Origin: Massilia sp. ST3
Lineage (GTDB): Bacteria > Pseudomonadota > Gammaproteobacteria > Burkholderiales > Burkholderiaceae_D
Reading direction: 5' to 3'
DNA length: 64,000 nucleotides
Assembly (NCBI RefSeq): GCF_018119405.1
Contig: NZ_JAGPWC010000021.1
Location: forward strand, 1-64,000
In this document: positions 44,220 to 52,796 of the stretch, piece by piece
Numbering within the stretch: position 1 is the first letter of the stretch
Layout: each line of letters begins with the position of its first letter
Program-made: the position numbers and the translations under genes
The notes under the pieces: generated by a model
What the model saw: the letters and a program-made list of their open reading frames with translations, nothing else
The model's database searches: none
What the model was told of the DNA's origin: nothing

Positions 44220-46571
44220 ATGCGCACTGCCATTCTTGCATTCCTGGGGGGAGCCTGGTTCCTGCAGACCAGGCCGGCCTTGCCGGACACAGTCGGCCTC
44301 CTGATCTGCCTGCTGGTCGCCGCAGCCGCGACCGTCGCCCTGCGCGGCGTATATCGGCACGTCCTTGTCGGCAGCCTGCTGGGTTTCCTGTGGGCGGCAT
44401 CGATGGCGCAGCTCGCGCTGTCCGAGGGCCTGAACACATCCGACGAGGGCCGCGACCTGGCCATCGTCGGCACCATCGACAGCCTCCCGCACCGCTTCGA
44501 CGGCGGCGTGCGTTTCCAGTTCCGGATCGAGCAGGTCGAGACGCACGGGGTGCCGCTGCCCTGGCGCGTGGCCCTGTCCTGGTACGGCCAGCAGGCAGCC
44601 GACCCGCGCCTGGTGCAACCCGGCGAGCGCTGGCGCCTGCTCGTACGCCTCCAGCGCCCCCACGGCAACGCAAACCCGCATGGCTTCGACCACGAAGCGT
44701 GGCTGCTGGAGCAGGGCATACGCGCCACCGGCTACGTCCGTCCGGCGGGACGGGGCAACCGCCGCGTCGACGCGTGGGTTCCGAGCGCGCGCAGCCTGGT
44801 GGAGCGTACCCGGGCCCGGCTGCGCGACCGGATTACCGGCGCCCTGGCGGACAAGCCCTACGCCGGCGTGATCGTCGCCCTGGTGATCGGCGACCAGCGC
44901 GGCATCGCCCAGTCCGACTGGGACGTGTTCAACCGCACCGGCATCAGCCACCTGGTCTCGATCTCCGGCCTGCACATCACGATGCTGGCCGGCCTGGCGG
45001 CATGGACGGCGTCCTTCCTGTGGCGGCGCTCCTTCTTCACCACCGCCCAGTTGCCGCTGGTCTTGCCCGCCCAGAAAGTCGCCGCCCTGGCCGGCGCCGC
45101 GGTGGCGCTGCTCTATGTGCTGCTGGCCGGTTTCGGGGTCCCCGCGCAGCGCACCTTCACCATGCTGGCCGTCGTCGCCCTCGCACTCTGGCTGGGGCGG
45201 ATCACCTCGGCCTCCCATGTCCTGTGCCTGGCGCTCGGGGTGGTGCTGATGTTCGACCCCTGGGCGATGCTGTGGCCCGGCTTCTGGCTCTCGTACGGCG
45301 CGGTGGCGGCCATCCTGTACGCCAGTGTCGGCCGCGTCGGGCGGCCCCAGCAGGGGTGGCGCGGCAGCCTGCTGGCGGCCGCGCGCACCCAATGGGCAGT
45401 CACGGTGGGCCTGGTGCCGCTCACCCTGCTGCTGTTCGGGCAGGTGTCGCTGGTCAGCCCGCTCGCCAATGCCCTGGCGATCCCGGTGATCAGCCTGTTC
45501 GTGACCCCGCTCGCGCTGCTCGGCAGCGTGCTGCCGGCGCCGCTGGCGGGCGCGGTACTGAGCGCCGCGCACGCCGCCGTCGAGCTGCTGGCCGCCATCC
45601 TGGGCTGGCTGGCCGCGCCGCAGCTGGCGGTATGGAGCGCACCCGCTCCCGCGCCCTGGATCCTGGCGCTGGCGCTCCTTGGCACCGCGTGGCTGCTGGC
45701 GCCGCGCGGCTGGCCGCATCGCTGGGCGGGCCTGGCCGCATGGAGCCCGCTGCTGGCCCAGCTGCCCTCGGCGCCGCCGCCGAACGAGTTCAGCGTCACC
45801 GCCTTCGACGTCGGCCAGGGCATGGCGCTGCTGGTCGAGACGCAGCGCCATCGGCTGCTCTACGATACCGGCCCCCAGTACGCGCCCGGCGCCAACGGCG
45901 CCACACGGGTGATCCTGCCCTACCTGCGCGCGCGCGGGATCGCACGGCTCGATGCGCTGGTGGTCTCGCACGGCGACCTCGATCACTCGGGCGGCGCCGC
46001 CGACCTGCTGTCCACGCTGCCGGTAGCAGAGGTCCTGTCCTCGCTGCCGCCTTCGCATCCGGCGCTGCGCGCAGCAGCCCGCCATGCGCGCTGCGGCGCC
46101 GGCCAGGGGTGGCGCTGGGATGGCGTCCTGTTCGAGATGCTGGGGCCCGACCCCGCCAGCTACGCCGATCCCGCGCTCAAGGCCAATGCGTGCAGCTGCG
46201 TGCTGCGCATCAGTGCGGGGGACAGGGCGATCCTGCTGGCGGCCGATATCGAAGCGGCCCAGGAAAGCGAGCTGCTGCGCCGCGTTCCGCAGGGCCTGCA
46301 CGCCGACGTCCTGCTCGCGCCGCACCACGGCAGCGGCACCTCGTCGACCACCGCCTTCCTGGAAGCGGTCGGGCCGAGCGTGGGCCTGTTCCAGGTCGGC
46401 TACCGCAACCGCTACCGGCATCCCAAGAAAGAGGTCTATGCCCGCTATGGCGAACTGGGCATCCGCCGCCTGCGCACCGACGAATCGGGCGCGGTGAGCC
46501 TGCATTTCGGCCGGAGGCTGGAGGTCAGCGAACAGCGCCGGACGGCTGCGCGCTACTGGCACGGCCGCTAG
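44220..46571 (+). CDS. comEC: DNA uptake channel ComEC/Rec2
   Basis: This inner-membrane protein of about 783 residues carries one strand of transforming DNA into the cytoplasm. An N-terminal DUF4131-type region is followed by the polytopic competence domain (about 200-480, with HLVSISGLHITMLAG). A C-terminal metallo-beta-lactamase domain holds VGQGMALLVE, SHGDLDHSGG and LLAPHHGSGTSS. The ATG start has no obvious ribosome binding site; a TTG 18 bases upstream is the alternative. It ends 21 bases from the convergent histidine kinase gene. Confidence 0.92.
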   Translation: MRTAILAFLGGAWFLQTRPALPDTVGLLICLLVAAAATVALRGVYRHVLVGSLLGFLWAASMAQLALSEGLNTSDEGRDLAIVGTIDSLPHRFDGGVRFQFRIEQVETHGVPLPWRVALSWYGQQAADPRLVQPGERWRLLVRLQRPHGNANPHGFDHEAWLLEQGIRATGYVRPAGRGNRRVDAWVPSARSLVERTRARLRDRITGALADKPYAGVIVALVIGDQRGIAQSDWDVFNRTGISHLVSISGLHITMLAGLAAWTASFLWRRSFFTTAQLPLVLPAQKVAALAGAAVALLYVLLAGFGVPAQRTFTMLAVVALALWLGRITSASHVLCLALGVVLMFDPWAMLWPGFWLSYGAVAAILYASVGRVGRPQQGWRGSLLAAARTQWAVTVGLVPLTLLLFGQVSLVSPLANALAIPVISLFVTPLALLGSVLPAPLAGAVLSAAHAAVELLAAILGWLAAPQLAVWSAPAPAPWILALALLGTAWLLAPRGWPHRWAGLAAWSPLLAQLPSAPPPNEFSVTAFDVGQGMALLVETQRHRLLYDTGPQYAPGANGATRVILPYLRARGIARLDALVVSHGDLDHSGGAADLLSTLPVAEVLSSLPPSHPALRAAARHARCGAGQGWRWDGVLFEMLGPDPASYADPALKANACSCVLRISAGDRAILLAADIEAAQESELLRRVPQGLHADVLLAPHHGSGTSSTTAFLEAVGPSVGLFQVGYRNRYRHPKKEVYARYGELGIRRLRTDESGAVSLHFGRRLEVSEQRRTAARYWHGR

Positions 46572-46592
46572 GCGCCGGCCAGGCTGCCCGCG

Positions 46593-48029
46593 CTACCATT
46601 TCTGCGCAATCATGAGCGCCTGCGGCGCGCCCGCCGGTCCCGGTTCGGCCGCGGGCAGGCTGATCCTTACCTGCAGCCCGCCATCGGCGCGGTTCGCCGC
46701 CGTGATGGCGCCACCGTGCGCGAGCACCACGCGCTGGGCGATCGCCAGGCCGAGGCCGTGGCCGTCGACGCTGGCGCCGGCCGGATCGGCACGATGATTG
46801 GCACGATAAAAGGGCTCGAAGATATGGGGCAGCTCCGCCGGCGCGATGCCGGGGCCGCGGTCGAGCACGTCGATGCGTGCGCCGCCGCGGACGGCGGCCA
46901 CCGTGATGCGCACCGCGCCGCCGCCCGCGCCATGCTTGACCGCGTTGCGGATGACGTTCTCCAGCGCGCTCCACAGCAGGTCCGGGTCGCCGCTCACGCT
47001 GACGCAGCCTTCGGCCTCCACGATGATGCGCGGCGTCGCGTCCGGATCGGTCTCGCCGGCTTCGAAGCGCGCGTCCGCGGCGATGGCGTCCACCAGCTCG
47101 GCCAGGTCGACCGCTTCGCGGCGGGCGATGCCGCTCGCGGCTTCCAGGCGCGACAGGGTCAGCAGCTCGCCGACCAGCTTGTCCATGCGGATGCTTTCGC
47201 GTTCGATCCGGTCCAGCGAGGAAGCGATCTTCTCGGGCTGCTGGTGTGCCAGCCCCACCGCGGCCTGCAGGCGCGCCAGGGGCGAGCGCAGCTCGTGCGA
47301 GACGTCGTGCAGCAGGCGGCGCTGGCCGTCCATCAGCATGCGCAGCTGGCCGCTCATGCGGTCGAAGTCGCGCCCCAGGTCGCTCAGTTCGTCGCCGCCG
47401 GCCGGCCTGGCCGTGAAGCGCGGCGCCAGGTCGCCCGCCGCCGCCGCGTCGAAGGCGCTGCGCAGCGCCCGGATGCGGCGCGAAAAATACCAGGCGAGGA
47501 GGGCGGCGAACAGCAGGCTGGCCAGCACCGCGGCGATGATGCCGGCCGCCTGGCCCACGCGCCGCCCCCAGCCCGGGTCCATGCCGGGCACGGGGCCGCC
47601 GCGCCCGCGGACGCCTTGCTGCGGCGGGCCGAAGCGGCGCGAGACCAGGGCCAAATAGCGGCTGCCGTCGCTGGCCACCAGCTGGCGCGCGCCGCGCACC
47701 GCGCCGTCCTCGCGCAGGCTGCGTTCCGCTTCCCGGACCAGCTCGTCCGGCACGGGCCGTCCCAGGATGTCCTTGTGGCGGGTGTCCAGCACGAACACCT
47801 GCGGCCTGCGCATCTCCGCCAGCATGCCCTGCAGGGCGCTCATGCCGCCATGCTTGAGGGTGGCGGCAGCGGCGTCGAGGGCGATGGCGGCCGGCGGGCC
47901 GGTGTCGAGCACCGGCGCCTGGCGCTGGCGCGCCTGGTCGCGCAGCCAGAAGGCGCCGCCGATGCCGATGGTGGCCGCGACCTGGGCCAGCAGGATCGAG
48001 AGGAAGAACTTCCAGAACAGCCTGCCCAT
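46593..48029 (-). CDS. Sensor histidine kinase, CpxA-like
   Basis: This 478-residue inner-membrane kinase has a first transmembrane helix (about 8-29), a periplasmic sensor domain, a second helix (about 163-184), HAMP, and an H-box HDVSHELRSPLARLQ. It also has an N-box NVIRNAVKHG and the ATP-lid motifs DRGPGI and HGLGLAI. The context (a CpxR-like regulator, a divergent Spy/CpxP-like protein and CpxR-type boxes) points to an envelope-stress sensor. It follows the regulator gene by one base. Confidence 0.9.
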   Translation of the reverse strand: MGRLFWKFFLSILLAQVAATIGIGGAFWLRDQARQRQAPVLDTGPPAAIALDAAAATLKHGGMSALQGMLAEMRRPQVFVLDTRHKDILGRPVPDELVREAERSLREDGAVRGARQLVASDGSRYLALVSRRFGPPQQGVRGRGGPVPGMDPGWGRRVGQAAGIIAAVLASLLFAALLAWYFSRRIRALRSAFDAAAAGDLAPRFTARPAGGDELSDLGRDFDRMSGQLRMLMDGQRRLLHDVSHELRSPLARLQAAVGLAHQQPEKIASSLDRIERESIRMDKLVGELLTLSRLEAASGIARREAVDLAELVDAIAADARFEAGETDPDATPRIIVEAEGCVSVSGDPDLLWSALENVIRNAVKHGAGGGAVRITVAAVRGGARIDVLDRGPGIAPAELPHIFEPFYRANHRADPAGASVDGHGLGLAIAQRVVLAHGGAITAANRADGGLQVRISLPAAEPGPAGAPQALMIAQKW

Positions 48030-48030
48030 G

Positions 48031-48717
48031 CTACTCCCGGATCAGCTGGTAACCCTGCCGGTAGATCGTCTGCAGGCAGGAGCGGCCGTCCGACAGCGGC
48101 CCGAGCTTGTGGCGCAGGCTGCTCAGGTGGACGTCGATGTTGCGGTCGAAGCGCGCCAGCGGCCGTCCCAGGCCCTGTTCCGACAGTTCGTTCTTGCTGA
48201 CCGGGCGCCCGGCGTTGCGGGCCAACACTTCCAGCAGGTTGAATTCGGTGCTGGTGAGGTCGAGCGGCGCGCCGTCCCAGGTGGCGCGGCGCTGCTCGGG
48301 CAGCATGGTGAGCTTGCCGACGCTGATCACGACACCGGGGCCGTTGTCGCCGTGGGCTTGGGTGCGGCGCAGGATGGCGCGCACGCGCGCGGTCAGCTCG
48401 CGCGGGGTGCAGGGCTTGGCGACGTAGTCGTCCGCGCCCAGCTCCAGGCCGAGGATGCGGTCGGCGTCGTCGCCGCGCGCGGTCAGCATCAGGACCGGGA
48501 TGCGGCTGGCGGCGCGGATCCGGCGCAGGGCCTCGATGCCGCTCATGCCCGGCATCATGACGTCCAGGATGACGATGGCGGGCGCGCCGGCCAGCGCTGC
48601 GCGCACGCCGTCTTCGCCGTTGTGGACGCAGGACACGCCGAAACCCTCCTGTTCAAGGTATTCCGCGAACATGCCGACCAGTTCGACGTCGTCGTCGATG
48701 AGCAGTACGTGATTCAT
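48031..48717 (-). CDS. OmpR-family response regulator, CpxR-like
   Basis: This 228-residue regulator has a receiver domain with the acidic pair DDD near residue 8, phosphoacceptor Asp in VILDVMMPG (about 52), a switch residue in LMLTARG, and Lys in VAKPC. A winged-helix effector domain follows (TSTEFNLLEVLARN, NIDVHLSSLRHKLG), as in CpxR and OmpR. Its gene is divergent from the Spy-like gene across a 133-base gap with TTTAC boxes that it probably binds. Confidence 0.92.
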   Translation of the reverse strand: MNHVLLIDDDVELVGMFAEYLEQEGFGVSCVHNGEDGVRAALAGAPAIVILDVMMPGMSGIEALRRIRAASRIPVLMLTARGDDADRILGLELGADDYVAKPCTPRELTARVRAILRRTQAHGDNGPGVVISVGKLTMLPEQRRATWDGAPLDLTSTEFNLLEVLARNAGRPVSKNELSEQGLGRPLARFDRNIDVHLSSLRHKLGPLSDGRSCLQTIYRQGYQLIRE

Positions 48718-48768
48718 GGTGCAAGGATAGCAAAGACGGCGTCCTGGTTCTGTTGTCCAAAGGGAAGA

Positions 48769-48803
48769 TTTACGCGCTTTTACACGGCTTGTCCGCGCTT
48801 TAC
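48769..48803. promoter_or_regulatory. CpxR-type operator: three in-phase TTTAC boxes
   Basis: TTTAC occurs at 48769-48773, 48779-48783 and 48799-48803. The first two are separated by five bases, which on the minus strand is exactly GTAAA-N5-GTAAA, the published CpxR box. The third is another 20 bases along, keeping the helical phase. They lie midway between the divergent response regulator and Spy-like genes. Confidence 0.75.
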
Positions 48804-48850
48804 GTGGCGGCGCAACAGAATGGCGGCACCGAACCACACGAGGAGCCACC

Positions 48851-49327
48851 ATGCACAAGATGTCCCTGCAGTTGGCCGCAGCCCTGGCCGCCTGCCTGAT
48901 CGCCGCACCCGCCGCGCTGGCCCAGCCGGGCCGCGACGGCCCGCCCATGGAGCGGCGCATGGAACCGCCGCGCCACGGCGGCCACAGCGGGCATCAGCGC
49001 CTGGCGGGCCTGGACTTGAGCGAGGCCCAGCAGGACCGCGTGTTCGCCATCCTGCACGATGCCGCGCCGCAGCGCCGCGAGCTGGACAAGGCCGAGCGCA
49101 AGGCGCACGGGGCGCTGCGCGAAATGGCCGGCGCGGCCCAGTTCGACGCCGCCACGGCGGGCAGGCATGCCGAGGCCCTGGGCCAGGCGGTCGCCGGCCA
49201 GGAGCTGCTGCGCCTGCGCACCGACGCCCAGCTGATGGCGGTGCTGACACCGGAACAGCGCGCCCAGATGCAGCGCGCTCCGCGCCGGCAGGACACGCGC
49301 CGCCCGCCGCGCCAGGACCGCCAATAA
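48851..49327 (+). CDS. Spy/CpxP-family periplasmic protein
   Basis: This 158-residue protein has a signal peptide (about 1-24, ending ALA) and a helical domain with two LTxxQ-like motifs, LDLSEAQQD and LTPEQRAQM, the hallmark of Spy and CpxP. These act as ATP-independent chaperones and, for CpxP, as inhibitors of CpxA. A long charged His/Arg/Pro region follows the signal peptide. AGGAG precedes the start. Divergence from the cpxR-like gene supports the assignment. Confidence 0.85.
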   Translation: MHKMSLQLAAALAACLIAAPAALAQPGRDGPPMERRMEPPRHGGHSGHQRLAGLDLSEAQQDRVFAILHDAAPQRRELDKAERKAHGALREMAGAAQFDAATAGRHAEALGQAVAGQELLRLRTDAQLMAVLTPEQRAQMQRAPRRQDTRRPPRQDRQ

Positions 49328-49350
49328 ACTCGCCCCGGAAAGGATTCGCC

Positions 49351-50214
49351 ATGCACGACCATGACCACGGCCTGAGCGCCGACCTCGAGAAGATGCTGTC
49401 CCAGCCCGCCAGCCGCCGCCAGTCGCTGCGCTGGCTGTTCGCCGGCGCAGCCGGCCTGCCGCTGGCCGGCTGCGGCGGCGGCGCCGACGGCAACTATGGC
49501 ATCACCACCTCCACCTCCACCTCGACCGGCACGGGGAGCGGAAGCACGGCGGGCGGCACGCCAGTGGCCTGCACCGTGATCCCCGAGGAAACCGCCGGCC
49601 CGTATCCCGGCGACGGCAGCAACCGCAACGCCAACGGCGTGGCCAATGCGCTGGCCCTGTCCGGCATCGTGCGCAGCGACATCCGCGCCAGCGTGGCCGG
49701 CGCCACCGGCGTGGCCGAAGGCATTCCGCTGACGATCCGCCTGCAGGTCGTCAACGTGGCCGCCGGCTGCGCGCCGGCCGCGGGCGCCGCGGTCTACCTG
49801 TGGCATTGCACCCGCGAGGGCGGCTACTCGATGTACTCGAGCGGGATCGTGAACGAAAACTACCTGCGCGGCGTGCAGGAGGCGGACAGCCAGGGCAATC
49901 TGGTGTTCACGACGGTCTTCCCGGGCTGCTACGACGGCCGCGTGCCGCACGTGCACTTCGAGGTCTATCCGAGCCTGGCCAGCGCCGGGAGCGCGGCCGG
50001 CAAGCTCAGGACCTCGCAGTTCACTTTCCCGATGGCGACCCTGGCCGAGGCCTATGCCACGAGCGGCTACGCCAGCAGCGCCGCCAACCTGGCGCGGGTG
50101 AGCTACGCGAGCGACATGGTGTTCAGCGACGGCTTCGGCCTGCAGATGGCGAGCGTCAGCGGCAACGCCACGCAGGGCTATGTGGTGAGCCTGACAGTAG
50201 GCGTTTCCCTCTAA
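49351..50214 (+). CDS. Intradiol ring-cleavage dioxygenase-like lipoprotein
   Basis: This 287-residue exported protein has a twin-arginine-like stretch SRRQSLRWLF and a lipobox LAGC (Cys about 41), then a Ser/Thr/Gly linker. The intradiol dioxygenase-type beta-sandwich follows: PEETAGPYPGDGS, AAVYLWHCTREGGYS and VPHVHFEVY. The Tyr and His iron ligands are plausibly present. Similar exported proteins are widespread and often of unknown substrate. It follows the Spy-like gene by 23 bases with its own GGAAAGGA site, so it may share the Cpx-controlled transcript. Confidence 0.82.
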   Translation: MHDHDHGLSADLEKMLSQPASRRQSLRWLFAGAAGLPLAGCGGGADGNYGITTSTSTSTGTGSGSTAGGTPVACTVIPEETAGPYPGDGSNRNANGVANALALSGIVRSDIRASVAGATGVAEGIPLTIRLQVVNVAAGCAPAAGAAVYLWHCTREGGYSMYSSGIVNENYLRGVQEADSQGNLVFTTVFPGCYDGRVPHVHFEVYPSLASAGSAAGKLRTSQFTFPMATLAEAYATSGYASSAANLARVSYASDMVFSDGFGLQMASVSGNATQGYVVSLTVGVSL

Positions 50215-50291
50215 ACAAGCTGCGCGGGGCCGCTGTCGAACGGGTGTGCTATTAGAATGGGCTGGCTTGTTCCACCACCGCCCCCGCGACC

Positions 50292-51125
50292 ATGTCCAAA
50301 CCGCTTCTACATTTCGCCCACGGTAACAGCTACCCGGCCGGCTCCTATAACCGCATGCTGGAAGCGCTGCGCCAGCACTACGAGGTGCGCACTCTCGACA
50401 TGCACGGCCACGACCCGCGCTATCCGGTCAGCGACGGCTGGCCCCGCCTGGTGGACGAGCTGATCGTCCAGCTGGAAAGCTATGGCCGGCCGGCGATGCT
50501 GGTGGGCCACTCGCTGGGCGGCATGCTGTGCGCGATGGCGGCCAAGCGCCGGCCCGAGCTGGCGCGCTGCGTGGTGATGCTGGATTCGCCCGTGGTGGCG
50601 GGCTGGCGCGCCTTGCTGTGGCGCATGGTCAAGGGCCTCGGCCTCGGCTCGCGCTTCTCGCCGGCCCAGTTCTCGGAAAAACGCCGCCACCTGTGGCCGG
50701 ACCGGCAGGCGGCCTACGAGCATTTCGCTTCGAAGCCGATGTTCCAGGCCTGGGCGCCGGGGGCGCTGGACGACTACCTCGAGCATGGCCTGGCGCCGCA
50801 TCCGGAAGGCGTGGCCCTGCGCTTCCAGCGCGAGGTCGAGTCGGCGATCTATAACAGCCTGCCCCACCACATGGGCGAAATGATCCGCGAGCCTTTCCCG
50901 GTGCCGGTGGGCTTCATCGCGGGGACCGATTCGGAGGAGCTGCGCCAGGCCAGCCTGGCGCCCACGCGCAAGCTGGTGGGCGAGAACCTGGTCATGATCC
51001 AGGGCAGTCACCTGTATCCGATGGAAAAGCCGGAAGCGACGGCGCGCCTGACGCAGGAAATGATCGCCCGCCTGCTGGGGCAGCAGGCGCAGGCGAGGGC
51101 GGAGCGGCTGGTGCAGGCCGGCTGA
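50292..51125 (+). CDS. Alpha/beta hydrolase
   Basis: This 277-residue cytoplasmic serine hydrolase has HGNSYPAGSY near the N-terminus (oxyanion loop), the nucleophile elbow VGHSLGG (Ser about 75), an acid in IAGTDSEE and a catalytic His in IQGSHLYPME. The cap domain is typical of small esterases and lipases. The substrate is unknown. It appears to be a single gene. Confidence 0.87.
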   Translation: MSKPLLHFAHGNSYPAGSYNRMLEALRQHYEVRTLDMHGHDPRYPVSDGWPRLVDELIVQLESYGRPAMLVGHSLGGMLCAMAAKRRPELARCVVMLDSPVVAGWRALLWRMVKGLGLGSRFSPAQFSEKRRHLWPDRQAAYEHFASKPMFQAWAPGALDDYLEHGLAPHPEGVALRFQREVESAIYNSLPHHMGEMIREPFPVPVGFIAGTDSEELRQASLAPTRKLVGENLVMIQGSHLYPMEKPEATARLTQEMIARLLGQQAQARAERLVQAG

Positions 51126-51139
51126 GCCGGCCTTGGCGC

Positions 51140-51394
51140 TTATTCGCCCGGCGCGTTGAGCGGGCGGGCCTGGCTGTCCATCGAGCTGCGGAAGGCTTGC
51201 TGGCCCACCGAGCGGACCACGCGGTCGGTGGTCTTGGGGTTGGGAATGCGCGAGCCGGTCAGCTGGTTATGGTTGGTGCCGCTGCTTTCCGCAGTTGCAG
51301 CCACGTCCACCGGTTCCTCGCTGGCCGGCGGCAGGGCGCAGCCCGCGAGTGCCAGTGCGCCTGCCGCCAGCAGGGCTTTCGTTGCGATCTGCAT
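51140..51394 (-). CDS. Small lipoprotein
   Basis: This 84-residue protein has a clear signal and lipobox (LALAGC, Cys about 19), then a short polar region with GSRIPNP and VVRSVGQQAF. The ATG is preceded by GGAGGT. Similar small Oxalobacteraceae lipoproteins have no function assigned. It is convergent with the alpha/beta hydrolase gene and divergent from dcd. Confidence 0.75.
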   Translation of the reverse strand: MQIATKALLAAGALALAGCALPPASEEPVDVAATAESSGTNHNQLTGSRIPNPKTTDRVVRSVGQQAFRSSMDSQARPLNAPGE

Positions 51395-51530
51395 CTCCAC
51401 CTCCATGGTCAGAAAATCCCATCGTACGCACAAATTGCCATTGCGGCAATCCCGTCCGTAATGACAGGCGACCGTGTCGGATATTTCGATTAAAATTGCA
51501 GGATTTTCTTCCTGTTTTGGAAACACCACG

Positions 51531-52097
51531 ATGACTATCAAGAGCGACAAATGGATCCGCCGCATGGCGGAGCAGCACGGCATGATCGAACCCTTCTCGC
51601 CGAACCAGGTGCGCGAGTCGGAAGGCCGCAAGATCATCTCGTGGGGCACGTCTTCGTACGGCTACGACATCCGCTGCGCCGACGAGTTCAAGGTGTTCAC
51701 GAACATCAACAGCACCATCGTGGACCCGAAGAACTTCGATTCCAACTCGTTTGTCGACGTCAAGAGCGATGTCTGCATCATCCCGCCGAACTCCTTCGCG
51801 CTGGCCCGCACCATCGAATACTTCCGTATTCCGCGCAACGTGCTGACCGTCTGCCTCGGCAAGTCGACTTACGCCCGCTGCGGTATCATCGTCAACGTCA
51901 CCCCCTTCGAGCCCGAGTGGGAAGGCTATGTGACCCTGGAGTTCTCGAACACCACGCCGCTGCCCGCCAAGATCTACGCCGGCGAAGGCTGCGCCCAGGT
52001 GCTGTTCTTCGAGAGCGACGAAGTCTGCGAAACCTCGTACAAGGACCGCGGCGGCAAGTACCAGGGCCAGCACGGCGTGACCCTGCCGAAGACCTGA
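51531..52097 (+). CDS. dcd: dCTP deaminase
   Basis: This 188-residue trimeric enzyme (E. coli 193) converts dCTP to dUTP for thymidylate synthesis. Visible are [20 protein letters not shown] (catalytic region), [15 protein letters not shown] (catalytic Glu) and AQVLFFE. It is linked functionally to thyA and folA later in the window. It ends at a hairpin terminator. Confidence 0.96.
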   Translation: MTIKSDKWIRRMAEQHGMIEPFSPNQVRESEGRKIISWGTSSYGYDIRCADEFKVFTNINSTIVDPKNFDSNSFVDVKSDVCIIPPNSFALARTIEYFRIPRNVLTVCLGKSTYARCGIIVNVTPFEPEWEGYVTLEFSNTTPLPAKIYAGEGCAQVLFFESDEVCETSYKDRGGKYQGQHGVTLPKT

Positions 52098-52132
52098 TTC
52101 ACTTTTCGATGGCTTTCTCGAAAAAGTGAATC
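52096..52132 (+). terminator. Hairpin after dcd
   Basis: GATTCACTTTTCGA pairs with TCGAAAAAGTGAATC, with one bulged A and an 8-base loop. It starts within the dcd stop codon. No long T tract follows, so termination efficiency is uncertain. Confidence 0.55.
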
Positions 52133-52151
52133 ATATTTGACGAGGAGGCGC

Positions 52152-52796
52152 ATGTCAGACTGTTGCAGCGGCGGCTGCGCCCCCGGCAAGCCGCCCGCCG
52201 ATCCGCGCTACCGGCGCGTCCTCTGGGTCGCGCTGTGGGTCAACGCCCTGATGTTCGGCGTCGAACTGGCGGGCGGCTGGACGGCCGGCTCGGTGTCGCT
52301 GCTGGCCGACGCCGTCGACTTCCTGGGCGACGCCGCCAACTACGGCATTTCCCTGTTTGTCCTGGCGCTGGCGCCGGCCTGGCGCTCGCGCACCGCCCTG
52401 GTTAAGGGCGCGACCATGGGCGGCTACGGCCTGTTCGTGCTCGCGGCCACCTTCTGGCACCTGCGCTCCGGCACGCTTCCCGAAGCCCACACCATGGGCG
52501 CCGTCGGCCTGGCCGCGCTGGCGGCCAACTGCCTGGTCGGCGCCTTGCTGTTCGCCTACCGCAAGGGCGACGCCAACATGCGTTCGGTCTGGCTCTGCAC
52601 CCGCAACGACGCGATCGGCAACCTGGCCGTGCTGGCGGCCGCCCTGGGCGTATGGCAGGCCGGCAGCGGCGTGCCCGACCTGCTGGTGGCGGCCGTGATG
52701 GGCCTGCTCGGCCTGTCGGCGGCGCGCAGCGTCATCACCCAGGCGCTGGCGGAACTGCGCATCGGCGCGGCCGGCGCCAGCCTCAGGCGCCGCTGA
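52152..52796 (+). CDS. Cation diffusion facilitator-type transporter lacking the cytoplasmic domain
   Basis: This 214-residue membrane protein has six helices of the CDF family. Helix 2 keeps the acidic metal site (SLLADAVDFLGDAANY); the equivalent site in helix 5 is NDAIGN rather than HxxxD. The C-terminal cytoplasmic domain of typical CDF exporters is absent. A cysteine-rich N-terminus (SDCCSGGC) could bind metal. A GAGGAGG site precedes the ATG. Its 3' end overlaps the convergent sigma-factor gene by 14 bases. Confidence 0.82.
   Translation: MSDCCSGGCAPGKPPADPRYRRVLWVALWVNALMFGVELAGGWTAGSVSLLADAVDFLGDAANYGISLFVLALAPAWRSRTALVKGATMGGYGLFVLAATFWHLRSGTLPEAHTMGAVGLAALAANCLVGALLFAYRKGDANMRSVWLCTRNDAIGNLAVLAAALGVWQAGSGVPDLLVAAVMGLLGLSAARSVITQALAELRIGAAGASLRRR

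Noticed and set aside
43587..46562. Nearly 1000-codon minus-strand frame opposite comEC and tli4
   Set aside because: comEC and tli4 are supported by motifs on the other strand; the antisense product has no family features.
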